NCBI RefSeq assembly: GCF_030348945.1
Contig: NZ_JAUCEN010000002.1
Span: forward strand, 3,100,001-3,164,000
Length of the DNA: 64,000 nt
Direction of reading: 5' to 3'
Source of the DNA: Peribacillus sp. ACCC06369
GTDB lineage: Bacteria; Bacillota; Bacilli; Bacillales; DSM-1321
Below are positions 56,176 through 64,000 of this stretch, one piece after another. Position 1 is the first letter of the stretch. Every line of letters starts with the position of its first letter. The notes beneath the pieces are model-generated. The model had not been told where the DNA came from, ran no database searches, and was given only the letters and a program-made list of their open reading frames with translations. Both the position numbers and the translations under genes were made by a program.

Positions 56176-57258
56176 TTAAAGTATTTTCACCAAGTCTTTT
56201 CTAGCACTCAAGCAAATACTCTCACCTAGATGATCCATTTGCTCCTCATCAGATAGGTTAACAACAATCTCCTGAGAGCCTGATACACACTCTACCACTC
56301 TTTTTGAACCAACAAAATGGACCTTTTTCAATTTAGCCTCAAACGTAATTCGATTTGGCTGAAAGCGACTTTGGGTAATTTTTAAGTGTTCAGGTCTTAT
56401 TACAAGCTTTTTATCTGAATTCTTAACTTGGGAAAACTCTTTTAATAGATTTTCTCTATTCTGGCTTTCTAATAGATCCACATCTATTACATTCGTTTCC
56501 CCAATAAAGTCGGCAACAAAAAGAGTCTTTGGATTGTTATAGATTTGCTGAGGCGTGTCAATTTGTTCGATTCTACCTTGGTTCATAACAGCAATTCGAT
56601 CGGACATGATTAATGCTTCTTCTTGATCATGAGTGACATATATGAACGTGATTTCGAATTGTTCATGAAGTTTTTTTAATTCAAATTGCATCTTTTTTCT
56701 TAGCTTTAAATCTAATGCTCCTAGTGGTTCATCTAGAAGGAGCACTCTTGGCTTGTTGACCAGAGCTCTTGCAAGTGCAACCCTTTGCTGCTGCCCACCT
56801 GAAAGTTGTCTTGGATATTTTTCCATGTGCTGCTGCAACCCCATAATTTCGATTATTTCGGTTGTATCACTTGCAATTTGCGCTTTTGATATTTTTTTTT
56901 GCTTTAATCCAAAAGCAATATTATTGTAAATGCTCAAATGAGGAAACAAAGCATAGTTTTGAAAAACCGTATTTACCGGACGTTGGTTGGGTGGCAAATT
57001 CCCTGCTTCTTTTCCATCGATCTTTATACTGCCTTGATTTGGAAGCTCAAAACCGCCAATCATTCTAAGGGTAGTGGTTTTCCCACATCCGCTTGGACCA
57101 AGAAGCGAGAGGAACTCACCCTCCTTTATATTAAGGGAAATGTTGTCTACGGCAGTTGCTTGACTATATTTTTTCGTGATGCTATGTAACTCAATAATGC
57201 TGTCTTTTTCTTTGGCTACATGTGCTATATTGTTTTCTACAATCGGAACCACTGACAT
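56176..57258 (-). CDS. potA: PotA-like ABC transporter ATP-binding protein
   Basis: 360-residue ATPase of a spermidine/putrescine-type importer: Walker A GPSGCGKTT, Q-loop FQNYALFPHL, signature LSGGQQQR, Walker B VLLLDEPLGALD, and a C-terminal TOBE-like domain (FEAKLKKVHFVGSKRVVEC). The start at MSVVPIVE follows AAGGAGG; the longer frame overlaps the binding-protein gene. It is the last gene of the operon. Confidence 0.93.
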   Translation of the reverse strand: MSVVPIVENNIAHVAKEKDSIIELHSITKKYSQATAVDNISLNIKEGEFLSLLGPSGCGKTTTLRMIGGFELPNQGSIKIDGKEAGNLPPNQRPVNTVFQNYALFPHLSIYNNIAFGLKQKKISKAQIASDTTEIIEIMGLQQHMEKYPRQLSGGQQQRVALARALVNKPRVLLLDEPLGALDLKLRKKMQFELKKLHEQFEITFIYVTHDQEEALIMSDRIAVMNQGRIEQIDTPQQIYNNPKTLFVADFIGETNVIDVDLLESQNRENLLKEFSQVKNSDKKLVIRPEHLKITQSRFQPNRITFEAKLKKVHFVGSKRVVECVSGSQEIVVNLSDEEQMDHLGESICLSARKDLVKIL

Positions 57259-57271
57259 GATTGAAACCTCC

Positions 57272-58354
57272 TTAATTTCCGATTTCTCTGTTCCATAGCT
57301 CGTTCCACTCATCTCGATGCTGGTTTATGAGATTATAATCAGGCATGTTCAAATCCTGTATGGTGCCGTTTTTGCCATAAGGCATTCTTTCAAGGGTTGT
57401 TTCATCTAATTCAACATCCTTATGAACTGGTGCCAAATATAAATCACTCGCAATTCCTTCCTGTGCAATCTTAGTAGTAGCATAGTTTAAGAAGGAATAA
57501 ACCTGCTCAGACTTTTTCGAGCCTTTCACAACATGCCAAAAGCTACCTGCACCTAAAACGCCTTCTTCCGGAACAACAAATTCAATCGGTTGACCTTGGT
57601 CTTGCATTACATAAGTAGGGCCTCCGTAGTGAGCTCCAACTGATGCTTCCCCGCTTTGATATAGATTTGTAGCCGTTCCAGAACCATCGAAGTATGCTAC
57701 TACTTCTAATTCCTTCATTTTCCCAAGTCCTTTTTCTACTTTTCCTTTTGCTTCTCTTTCTAGCTCAGAAACTTGTACCAATAAAGGAAAGCCTCCGGTA
57801 GTTGCAGGTGTAGGGACCGTTATTTTTCCTTTGTACTCTTCCTTCCAAAGATCTTTCCACGACTTTGGTGGGTTTTTAATTACGTCTTTGTTATAAACAA
57901 TCCCTAGCCCCCAATACCCTAGAGCTACTCCAAATACTTCTTCACCATTACCTTGATATGCTTCTGGCAGAAGGGCAGCGTTTTCTTTGAGTTTACTTTT
58001 ATCAATATTTTCAACAATTCCTTTTTCGTAGGATAGTTCAGAAATTCCGGAGTCCATTAATGCTAAATCAATGGTAGGCGCGCCTTTTTCCTGTAATAGA
58101 CGGGAAAAAGTTGCCGTTGAATTGCCTTCAATGATTTTTACCTTGATACCAGTCTCTTTTTCAAAAGGATGAATGATATGCTTCTTGATAGTTTCGCCCC
58201 AATCACCACCGAAAATGGCAATCGATATTTCTTGTTCTTGTACATCTGTATTGGCTTCAGTCGCCACACTATTTGGTTGAACGGGCTTTCCGCAACCGGT
58301 AGCTACCACTAAAATAATTGCCAACAAAATGGTGTAAACACTTAACTTCTTCAT
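57272..58354 (-). CDS. potD: PotD-like extracellular solute-binding lipoprotein
   Basis: 360-residue type II binding protein with a lipobox VVATGC (Cys21). IAIFGGDWGETIKKHIIHPFEKETGIKVKI is the usual start of the mature spermidine/putrescine-type domain. Many PotD-like proteins bind opines, amino acids or other small amines, so the ligand is open. It sits between the permease and ATPase genes. Confidence 0.9.
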   Translation of the reverse strand: MKKLSVYTILLAIILVVATGCGKPVQPNSVATEANTDVQEQEISIAIFGGDWGETIKKHIIHPFEKETGIKVKIIEGNSTATFSRLLQEKGAPTIDLALMDSGISELSYEKGIVENIDKSKLKENAALLPEAYQGNGEEVFGVALGYWGLGIVYNKDVIKNPPKSWKDLWKEEYKGKITVPTPATTGGFPLLVQVSELEREAKGKVEKGLGKMKELEVVAYFDGSGTATNLYQSGEASVGAHYGGPTYVMQDQGQPIEFVVPEEGVLGAGSFWHVVKGSKKSEQVYSFLNYATTKIAQEGIASDLYLAPVHKDVELDETTLERMPYGKNGTIQDLNMPDYNLINQHRDEWNELWNREIGN

Positions 58355-58377
58355 ATAACATCCCCTAGTCCCATGTT

Positions 58378-59166
58378 TTATTTTGAAGCAACATTTTCAA
58401 TGCCTACTAACATATCAATGACAAGAATTAAGAAAAATGCAATATAAATCGTCACGGCTGAAACAGCAGCTATCATTGGATCGATGTTGTACTGAACATA
58501 ATTGAACATTTTAACCGGAAGTGCCATCTGATCGGCAGAGGTCAAGAAAATCGTAACTTCAACATTTACCCACGAAACAGCAAAGGAAAACAGCGTTCCT
58601 GCGATAATACTAGATTTCATCAGTGGCAATGTAATGAAAAAAAAGGTTTTCAATGCACCCGCACCTAAATCCCTTCCTGCTTCTTCAATATACGGACTTA
58701 TCCCCAGGAAGCTATTCACACACGTCCGAACCACATAAGGCAATGTAATAATGATATGACCTAACACTAGATTTAAGAAATTCTGTGGGCTATTAGTAAA
58801 GTAGTAAAAAAACTGAAGCAGTGCCAAGCCTAAGAAGATTTGAGGGAGCAAGAGAGGGGATGAGATAAGACTCATCACAATCCCCTTGCCTTTAAAATTA
58901 TTCCTTGCCAAACCATATGAGGCTGGAATACCAATTAATATCGCACCTAGAGTAGCAACACCCGATAGTTTAAAACTATATATGAAGGATTCTACGTACG
59001 ATATATCCTCATAAAGCTTTTGATACCATTTCAATGTAAATCCTTGTCCAGGAAAACTTAAATAATTTAGTTCAGTAAATGAAACATTAATCAACACCAA
59101 TAATGGAAAGGCCAGAAATAAAAGCAGGAAGCCACCTATTGTCCACATTACTAGTTTAGAGATCAA
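58378..59166 (-). CDS. potC: PotC-like ABC transporter permease
   Basis: 262-residue membrane protein with about six helices and the EAA loop EEAGRDLGAGALKTFFFITLPLMKSSI (near residue 165). The TTG start overlaps the potB stop (TTGA) and has GGAGGGGGG upstream, so it is coupled to potB. Confidence 0.93.
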   Translation of the reverse strand: MISKLVMWTIGGFLLLFLAFPLLVLINVSFTELNYLSFPGQGFTLKWYQKLYEDISYVESFIYSFKLSGVATLGAILIGIPASYGLARNNFKGKGIVMSLISSPLLLPQIFLGLALLQFFYYFTNSPQNFLNLVLGHIIITLPYVVRTCVNSFLGISPYIEEAGRDLGAGALKTFFFITLPLMKSSIIAGTLFSFAVSWVNVEVTIFLTSADQMALPVKMFNYVQYNIDPMIAAVSAVTIYIAFFLILVIDMLVGIENVASK

Positions 59167-60005
59167 CGTCTTCCCCCCTCCATCCAGTCAGACCTTAATA
59201 AATAATGGTTTAATCCAATAATCAAAAAGCTAAAGATTAACACAGCAAAAGCAACCGCAGAACCGAACTGATAGTTGAATACCTGCATCATTTGTTCATA
59301 GATAACGGTCGCGATCAATTGGATCCTTCCACCGGAAAGCATAGCAGGCGTAACATAAGCACTAATAGCTAGAGAGAAAACCATCACACTGCCAGCCAAT
59401 ATTCCTGGGACTGTTAATGGAAGCGTTACCTTTAGAAAGGTTTGTAAACGACCTAAACCTAAATCCGACGCAGCCTCTTCCAGCCTGCTGTCTATATTCT
59501 CCAAAACCGTCGTAATGGATAAAATCATAAAAGGAGCTAAAATATACACCAAACCTATTATTATACCAGTCTCATTATACAGAAGTCTTAGAGGCTGGGA
59601 GATGATACCCAGCCCTAATAGAGTTTTGTTGATAAATCCGTTATTCCCTAAAATGACCATCCATCCAAATGATCTTACGACAGCGCTCGTAAATAATGGT
59701 GATATGATCACGATATAGGCAATACGCTTAATTATCTTACTCTTGATATATTTGGTGGTGAAGTAGGCGATAAAATAACCGACCAACAAGGTGATAAATG
59801 TAGCTATTAAGGAGATTTTTATTGATCGTATGGTAATAAATAAATAGTGTTGATCGTTAAAATATGAAAGATAATGCTGAAAAGTTATTCTTCCGCTTTC
59901 ATCCAAGATGGAATTATTAAGAACAACAATTAAAGGAATAACAAAAAGTCCCAATAAGATCAATACGGATGGAGCTAATAGGATAAGAACAGTTTTTTTG
60001 GACAT
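59163..60005 (-). CDS. potB: PotB-like ABC transporter permease
   Basis: 280-residue membrane protein with about six helices and the EAA loop LEEAASDLGLGRLQTFLKVTLPLTVPGI (near residue 180), the site that contacts the ATPase. It pairs with PotC to form the channel. AAGGAGAATT precedes the ATG. Confidence 0.93.
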   Translation of the reverse strand: MSKKTVLILLAPSVLILLGLFVIPLIVVLNNSILDESGRITFQHYLSYFNDQHYLFITIRSIKISLIATFITLLVGYFIAYFTTKYIKSKIIKRIAYIVIISPLFTSAVVRSFGWMVILGNNGFINKTLLGLGIISQPLRLLYNETGIIIGLVYILAPFMILSITTVLENIDSRLEEAASDLGLGRLQTFLKVTLPLTVPGILAGSVMVFSLAISAYVTPAMLSGGRIQLIATVIYEQMMQVFNYQFGSAVAFAVLIFSFLIIGLNHYLLRSDWMEGGRR

Positions 60006-60017
60006 GGGAATTCTCCT

Positions 60018-61187
60018 TTACTCTATTCGATTGAGTAAGTTGAAAACAGTCTCGATAATAAGCTCCACTTTGTCATATTCGATTTTTTCCATAGTATCTG
60101 TCGGACGGTGATAGTCCGGTAATCTCCAAAACATAAGGAGCGCCGTTGGAATCCCTTCTAAATGGAACATCCATTCATCGGCTCCCGCTTTAGGAGTATC
60201 AACATCAACTTCGAAGTCATCTCTATCATAAGCTCCAGCTTCTCTGAAACTTTCTTTTACCTTTTGACGGAAATCTTCCGGCCCTACCCAAGACCATATC
60301 TTGTCTCCCGCACTAATTTGGTCAAGATTGATAACTGCCGCTACCTCATTAAGTGTTCCTTTTTCCTTTAAATCGTTCACATAATAATCGGCTCCTATGA
60401 ATCCGACTTCTTCATTGGAAAATGCTATGACATCAATATCAAAAGGAAAATCATGATTTTCAGTTTTCAGTCTTCTGGCAACTTCAACGATTCCTGCTAT
60501 ACCTGAACCATTATCATAGGCTCCAGGAGTATTTAACGTAGTATCAGAGTGACCACAGACAATTACTTTTTTCTTTTTAACCGTATTTTTCGATTTATAT
60601 GGATGACTAATGATGTTTGCCGATTTACATTCCTTTATTTTGCCCTCTACCTTAACAAATACCTCAATGTCATGTTTTTCACTTAATAACTCCTGAACAC
60701 GAAGGTGATCTTCATAACTCATCACTACAGCAGGAATTGGGAATTTTGCTCTTGGATTCAATAATGCAATAGGGTCACCGCCGCTATTTACAACAACCTG
60801 TGCCAAAATTTCTCCTTCAGCGCCTAAGACATTGTAACAAGGCATATCATACACGCCCGGAATCAGGCCTTTTATTCCATGATATGTAAGCTTCCCTTTA
60901 ATTCCTGTACTTGGAGTAGATCCAGAGAATAGTAGATAAGCCGTTTTTAATACTTTAGGAATTGGAGACAAGATTTCAAGCTCAGGTGCTCCTTCAGGTT
61001 CCCACCCCACAAAAGGATACACTTGCTTTTCAGTTTCTACTCCTAATTCGCTAAGTCTTTGGTGTATATAATCTGTACCCTTCCACTCACCTTCTGTTCC
61101 TGCGAATCGTTGCCCTACTTCTTCACTTAAAACTCGAATCGTTTCTTTGATTTCCCCGCGGATACTTGTCGTTTTCATATTACTCAT
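60018..61187 (-). CDS. M28-family zinc aminopeptidase
   Basis: 389-residue cytoplasmic peptidase (no signal peptide). Two-zinc site: VCGHSDTT (His, near 200), GAYDNGSG (bridging Asp), SNEEVGFIGA (catalytic Glu and ligand), NLDQIS (Asp) and PDYHRPTD (His). A PA-type insert lies at about 95-180. Between a GntR regulator and a Pot-like importer, it probably cleaves an imported peptide or amide. GGGGG lies before the ATG. Confidence 0.9.
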   Translation of the reverse strand: MSNMKTTSIRGEIKETIRVLSEEVGQRFAGTEGEWKGTDYIHQRLSELGVETEKQVYPFVGWEPEGAPELEILSPIPKVLKTAYLLFSGSTPSTGIKGKLTYHGIKGLIPGVYDMPCYNVLGAEGEILAQVVVNSGGDPIALLNPRAKFPIPAVVMSYEDHLRVQELLSEKHDIEVFVKVEGKIKECKSANIISHPYKSKNTVKKKKVIVCGHSDTTLNTPGAYDNGSGIAGIVEVARRLKTENHDFPFDIDVIAFSNEEVGFIGADYYVNDLKEKGTLNEVAAVINLDQISAGDKIWSWVGPEDFRQKVKESFREAGAYDRDDFEVDVDTPKAGADEWMFHLEGIPTALLMFWRLPDYHRPTDTMEKIEYDKVELIIETVFNLLNRIE

Positions 61188-61211
61188 TACAATCCCCCTG
61201 TTCTGATTACA

Positions 61212-61910
61212 TCATTTTTCCAAACCGATTTGTTCGGAATGCATACTATCTTCCATTACCACTCTTTCATAATCTGTAATTCCGCTCAGATGTTTGATAA
61301 ATACTTTTTCCACTCTGTCTTCGTCACGGCTACATAAAGCTTCATAGATTTCAGAATGCTCTTTGATGGATCTTTCTACAAGGTGGGGTCTGCTTAAAAA
61401 GGAATATCTAAAATGAACAATATAATCATGTAAGTTTTCTAGCATATTGATCAGTCTGTTTAACCCAGAAGTTTTAATGATTTCCGCATGAAATAAATCA
61501 TGGACTTTCATAAGGTCTTCAATTCTACCTTGTTGAAAATACATTTCAGACTGATCTAGATAACTTTTTAATTTCAATAGCTGTTCATCGGTGATTTTGG
61601 ACGCTGCGACTCTAGCAGCAGTAGGCTCTAATAACGAACGAATGAGGACAATTTCATTGATGGCTTCCAAGGTTATGCCTTTCACAACGCAGTGTTTTCT
61701 GGGGAGTATTTCAACTAAACCTTCTTGTTCTAGCCGTTGTACCGCTTCTCTAACAGGAGTTCTGCTTACTCCCATTTCCTTGGCTAGATTCATTTCAACC
61801 AATCGCTCTCCATTTTTCAACTCACCATTGATTATTTTTAATCTAAGTTGATCAAAAACTTCTGAAGCGATTGAAACGGATTTAATTTTATTTAATTTCA
61901 TTGCATCCAT
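61212..61910 (-). CDS. GntR-family regulator, FadR/FCD subgroup
   Basis: 232-residue regulator: winged helix (about 20-75; LVEMNLAKEMGVSRTPVREAVQRLEQEGLVEI) and an all-helical FCD ligand domain with the metal-type histidines (HDLFHAEIIKTSGL, HSEIYEAL). Start at MDAMKLNK after AAGGAGG. First gene of the M28/Pot operon, with an operator-like palindrome in its promoter, so it likely represses its own operon until the substrate binds. Confidence 0.92.
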   Translation of the reverse strand: MDAMKLNKIKSVSIASEVFDQLRLKIINGELKNGERLVEMNLAKEMGVSRTPVREAVQRLEQEGLVEILPRKHCVVKGITLEAINEIVLIRSLLEPTAARVAASKITDEQLLKLKSYLDQSEMYFQQGRIEDLMKVHDLFHAEIIKTSGLNRLINMLENLHDYIVHFRYSFLSRPHLVERSIKEHSEIYEALCSRDEDRVEKVFIKHLSGITDYERVVMEDSMHSEQIGLEK

Positions 61911-61937
61911 TTGCCCTCCTTTTTGTAAATTAAACTC

Positions 61938-61967
61938 ATTATATGCCATATTGTATACAATACACAA
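61938..61967 (-). promoter_or_regulatory. Promoter with GntR operator for the M28/Pot operon
   Basis: -35 TTGTGT (61,962-61,967) and -10 TATAAT (61,938-61,943) have an 18-base spacer, and the perfect palindrome ATTGTATACAAT (61,950-61,961) lies inside that spacer, an ideal repressor position. Confidence 0.75.
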
Positions 61968-62645
61968 TATATTTATTTTATAATTCTGAATTTTTTATTA
62001 ATAATTTCAGTTACCAAAAAACCCGTGCCACTCAAAACTTTTTACATTTGAAAAACCGGAACAATATTTTGAATTGGAGAAGTTACTGTGTCCTTTTCTT
62101 TCCTTTAAATTTGCCTATAATTAAAACCTTTTTAAAGAGTGCTTATGTTTAAATATGGGCAGTTCTCTTCTATCATCTATTTTTGGAATTCGACCTTTTT
62201 TATACAGAATCCCCACTCACCAACTTTGTTAAGTCAATAAATGAAGTTTTGAATACTATTTACAGGAGAATGAACTTCCTAGGTCTGCGAACTGAGTAAT
62301 AATGGTATCACCTCCACCAAAAGTGAAGAAACAGGTTTAGGCCTAAAACAAATATTCACAACGATACATAAACTTGGAGGAAATATGTTCATCCTCTCTT
62401 CTTCATTTCACCACGGTATATGAAGGAAAAAAGCATTTCATGCCCAACTAATTACACCTTTTGTCATAATTTTGTTGTGATAAAAACCAGCTGGACTAAA
62501 AACTTGCGTGTTTAAACGCGTCTGCCGGTTGAAGATTCCCCTTTCGAAACCTTGCCAGAATCCTAATTGCTACAATGATAGAAAAAGGAACCAATGAAAT
62601 CTGTCAATTATGAATTGACTGAATTTTCAGCGTGTGATAAAGTTG
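61968..62645. other. Intergenic region with possible gene remnant
   Basis: About 680 bases between the two GntR genes. On the minus strand 62,496-62,600 reads PFSIIVAIRILARFRKGNLQ then PADAFKHASF to a stop, which looks like the C-terminal tail of a membrane protein, but there is no start or ribosome binding site. Nothing else recognised. Confidence 0.3.
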
Positions 62646-62646
62646 T

Positions 62647-62656
62647 TGGTATACCA
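62647..62656 (+). promoter_or_regulatory. GntR operator-like palindrome
   Basis: Perfect 10-bp palindrome TGGTATACCA, 20 bases before the start of the second GntR gene; it shares the GTATAC core with the site at 61,950. Confidence 0.55.
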
Positions 62657-62675
62657 CATACCAAGAGGAGGAAAA

Positions 62676-63344
62676 ATGAAAAAAATAGAGCCAGTTATGC
62701 CGTTAAGAGATATAGCTTTTGAGGCAATCAAAAAATCAATTTTGAATTACGAACTTCTACCGGGTCAAGCCATTTTTGAAAGAGATCTAAGTGAAAAGTT
62801 AGGTGTAAGTAGGACTCCTGTAAGAGAATCCCTGTCGTTGTTAGAAAGAGAAAAATGGATAATTTCAAAACCACGGGTTGGTACGTTTATTAATGAAATT
62901 ACCGAGGAAAATGTAATGGAAGTAATGGAAATTCGAATGATTATTGACCGATTCTCATTAGAAAAAATGTGTGGAAATATTACTCTAGAACAAATAAAAG
63001 TATTGGAAGGTTACATTGAGGAGCAAGAAAAAAATAAAACAGATCACCAAAGATTTATTGAATTAGATAAAGAGTTCCATTCTGAAATTGTATTTTTAAC
63101 TAAAAATCAGCGGTTAGAAAAATGGTTTGAGGAAATTGGTGATCAGATTAGATGGTTTGGGTTAAAAGCCATAACTGAGAAGTCGCGTATTGAGGAAACA
63201 ATATCTGAACATAAAGCAATTGTGCAGGGTTTAAAATCACAAGATATTAATCAACTTCTGGTTGCATCAAATAACCATGTGGAAAATACCAAAAATGAAA
63301 TCATTAATCAATTGAGGAGGAATTCAAATGAGAAAAGTAATTAA
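62676..63344 (+). CDS. GntR-family regulator, FadR/FCD subgroup, second copy
   Basis: 222-residue regulator with winged helix (LSEKLGVSRTPVRESLSLLEREKWIISKPRVGTFI) and FCD domain (FIELDKEFHSEIVFLTKN, ISEHKAIVQGL). Start at MKKIEPV after GAGGAGG; the longer frame includes the operator region. Its 3' end overlaps the DUF2848 gene by 17 bases, so the two are cotranscribed. Confidence 0.92.
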   Translation: MKKIEPVMPLRDIAFEAIKKSILNYELLPGQAIFERDLSEKLGVSRTPVRESLSLLEREKWIISKPRVGTFINEITEENVMEVMEIRMIIDRFSLEKMCGNITLEQIKVLEGYIEEQEKNKTDHQRFIELDKEFHSEIVFLTKNQRLEKWFEEIGDQIRWFGLKAITEKSRIEETISEHKAIVQGLKSQDINQLLVASNNHVENTKNEIINQLRRNSNEKSN

Positions 63345-63999
63345 TTTGCATCTTTCTAATGGAGAGGTCAAAAAGCATGAAATTGATATTAATAAAGTAA
63401 TCGTTGTTGGATATGGTGGACGAAATATAGAAAAAATTCAAGAGCACATAGATGAATTAAAAGAATTAGGTATTGCACCTCCACCCCATGTTCCGATGAT
63501 ATATCCACAAAAAATAGAACAACTGAATTTTTCTAATGAATGTAATGGAAGTAAATTTTCCTCTGGGGAAACAGAATATGTGTTATTCCATGACGGAAAA
63601 GAATGGTTGGTTACCCTTGGCAGCGATCATACTGATCGAGAAGTAGAAAAAGAAGATATTTTAAAGTCTAAATCAATTTGTGATAAACCTCTTGCAACTG
63701 ATTTTTGGAGATTAGCAGATTTAAAAGAAGATTGGGATAATATTATTTTACGTTCTTATGTTACTTCAAATGGAGAGAAACGTTTATATCAAGAAGACAC
63801 TTTAGATGCACTCTTAGAGGTTGATGTTTTATTGGAAAAGCTGGACAAGTTCGGAGAAAAGGATTTAGAACATACTATTATTTTTTCAGGTACTGTTCCT
63901 ACAAAAAATGGGTTTATTTTTGGTGATAAATTTGAATATGAAATCGAACACCCCAAGTTAAAAAGAAAAATTACACATCATTATTCCATTGTTTATTAA
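63328..63999 (+). CDS. DUF2848 family protein
   Basis: 223-residue soluble protein, complete just before the window end. The order VVVGYGGRNIEKIQEHIDELKELGI, SSGETEYVLF, TLGSDHTDREVEKEDI, SKSICDKPLA and DFWRLADLKEDWDNIILRSYV matches DUF2848, a fumarylacetoacetate-hydrolase-like family of unknown reaction. GAGGAGG precedes the ATG inside the GntR gene. Probably a catabolic enzyme controlled by that regulator. Confidence 0.85.
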   Translation: MRKVINLHLSNGEVKKHEIDINKVIVVGYGGRNIEKIQEHIDELKELGIAPPPHVPMIYPQKIEQLNFSNECNGSKFSSGETEYVLFHDGKEWLVTLGSDHTDREVEKEDILKSKSICDKPLATDFWRLADLKEDWDNIILRSYVTSNGEKRLYQEDTLDALLEVDVLLEKLDKFGEKDLEHTIIFSGTVPTKNGFIFGDKFEYEIEHPKLKRKITHHYSIVY

Positions 64000-64000
64000 G

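Overview
The window is chromosomal DNA of a low-GC, spore-forming Bacillaceae bacterium, most likely Peribacillus or a close Bacillus relative. The evidence is the B. subtilis-like gene order (SCO/ypmQ, degV, ypmP, ilvA, dfrA-thyA, ypjP, brxA, ilvD, ypgR, ypgQ, bsaA, metA, mntR, topB), strong Bacillus-type ribosome binding sites and many intrinsic terminators. The genus assignment is inference from gene content only.

Region 1 (1-27.9 kb) is core chromosome, mostly on the minus strand. It carries a copper-chaperone lipoprotein, two DegV proteins, TatA/TatC, branched-chain amino acid enzymes (IlvA, IlvD), the coupled thyA-dfrA pair, a secreted lethal-factor-like metalloprotease, a TerC-type manganese exporter, gamma-glutamyltransferase, bacilliredoxin, an ABC-F translation factor, glutathione peroxidase, MetA, the manganese regulator MntR and topoisomerase III. 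Small extras are a 26-residue membrane peptide gene, a three-way-junction RNA that ends as a terminator, and a GC-rich dispersed repeat.

Region 2 (27.9-56.1 kb) is an accessory block. A 114-bp direct repeat made of the topB start and upstream region bounds it at 27,921 and 55,680, and each copy is followed by a decayed DGQHR-like gene. Inside lie a methionine aminopeptidase, a 5'-nucleotidase, divergent PaiB and MocR genes, a P450, a GltP-type symporter, a multicopper oxidase/ZIP/XRE/TatA cassette, a SleB-like hydrolase, a polysaccharide deacetylase with a premature stop, and several frameshifted genes. A short hairpin repeat occurs at about a dozen places here and nowhere else in the window. 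An intact IS110 element and a group II intron are each inserted in a copy of it. The IS110 upstream non-coding end contains segments that match its own flank and ends as bridge-RNA guides should. The block ends with an amino acid permease preceded by a clear ZTP (pfl) riboswitch and its terminator.

Region 3 (56.1-64 kb) holds a minus-strand operon of a GntR regulator, an M28 aminopeptidase and a PotABCD-like ABC importer. A second GntR gene coupled to a DUF2848 gene follows on the plus strand. Each GntR gene has a GTATAC-centred palindrome just upstream, suggesting autoregulated uptake and catabolism of an amine- or peptide-like compound.
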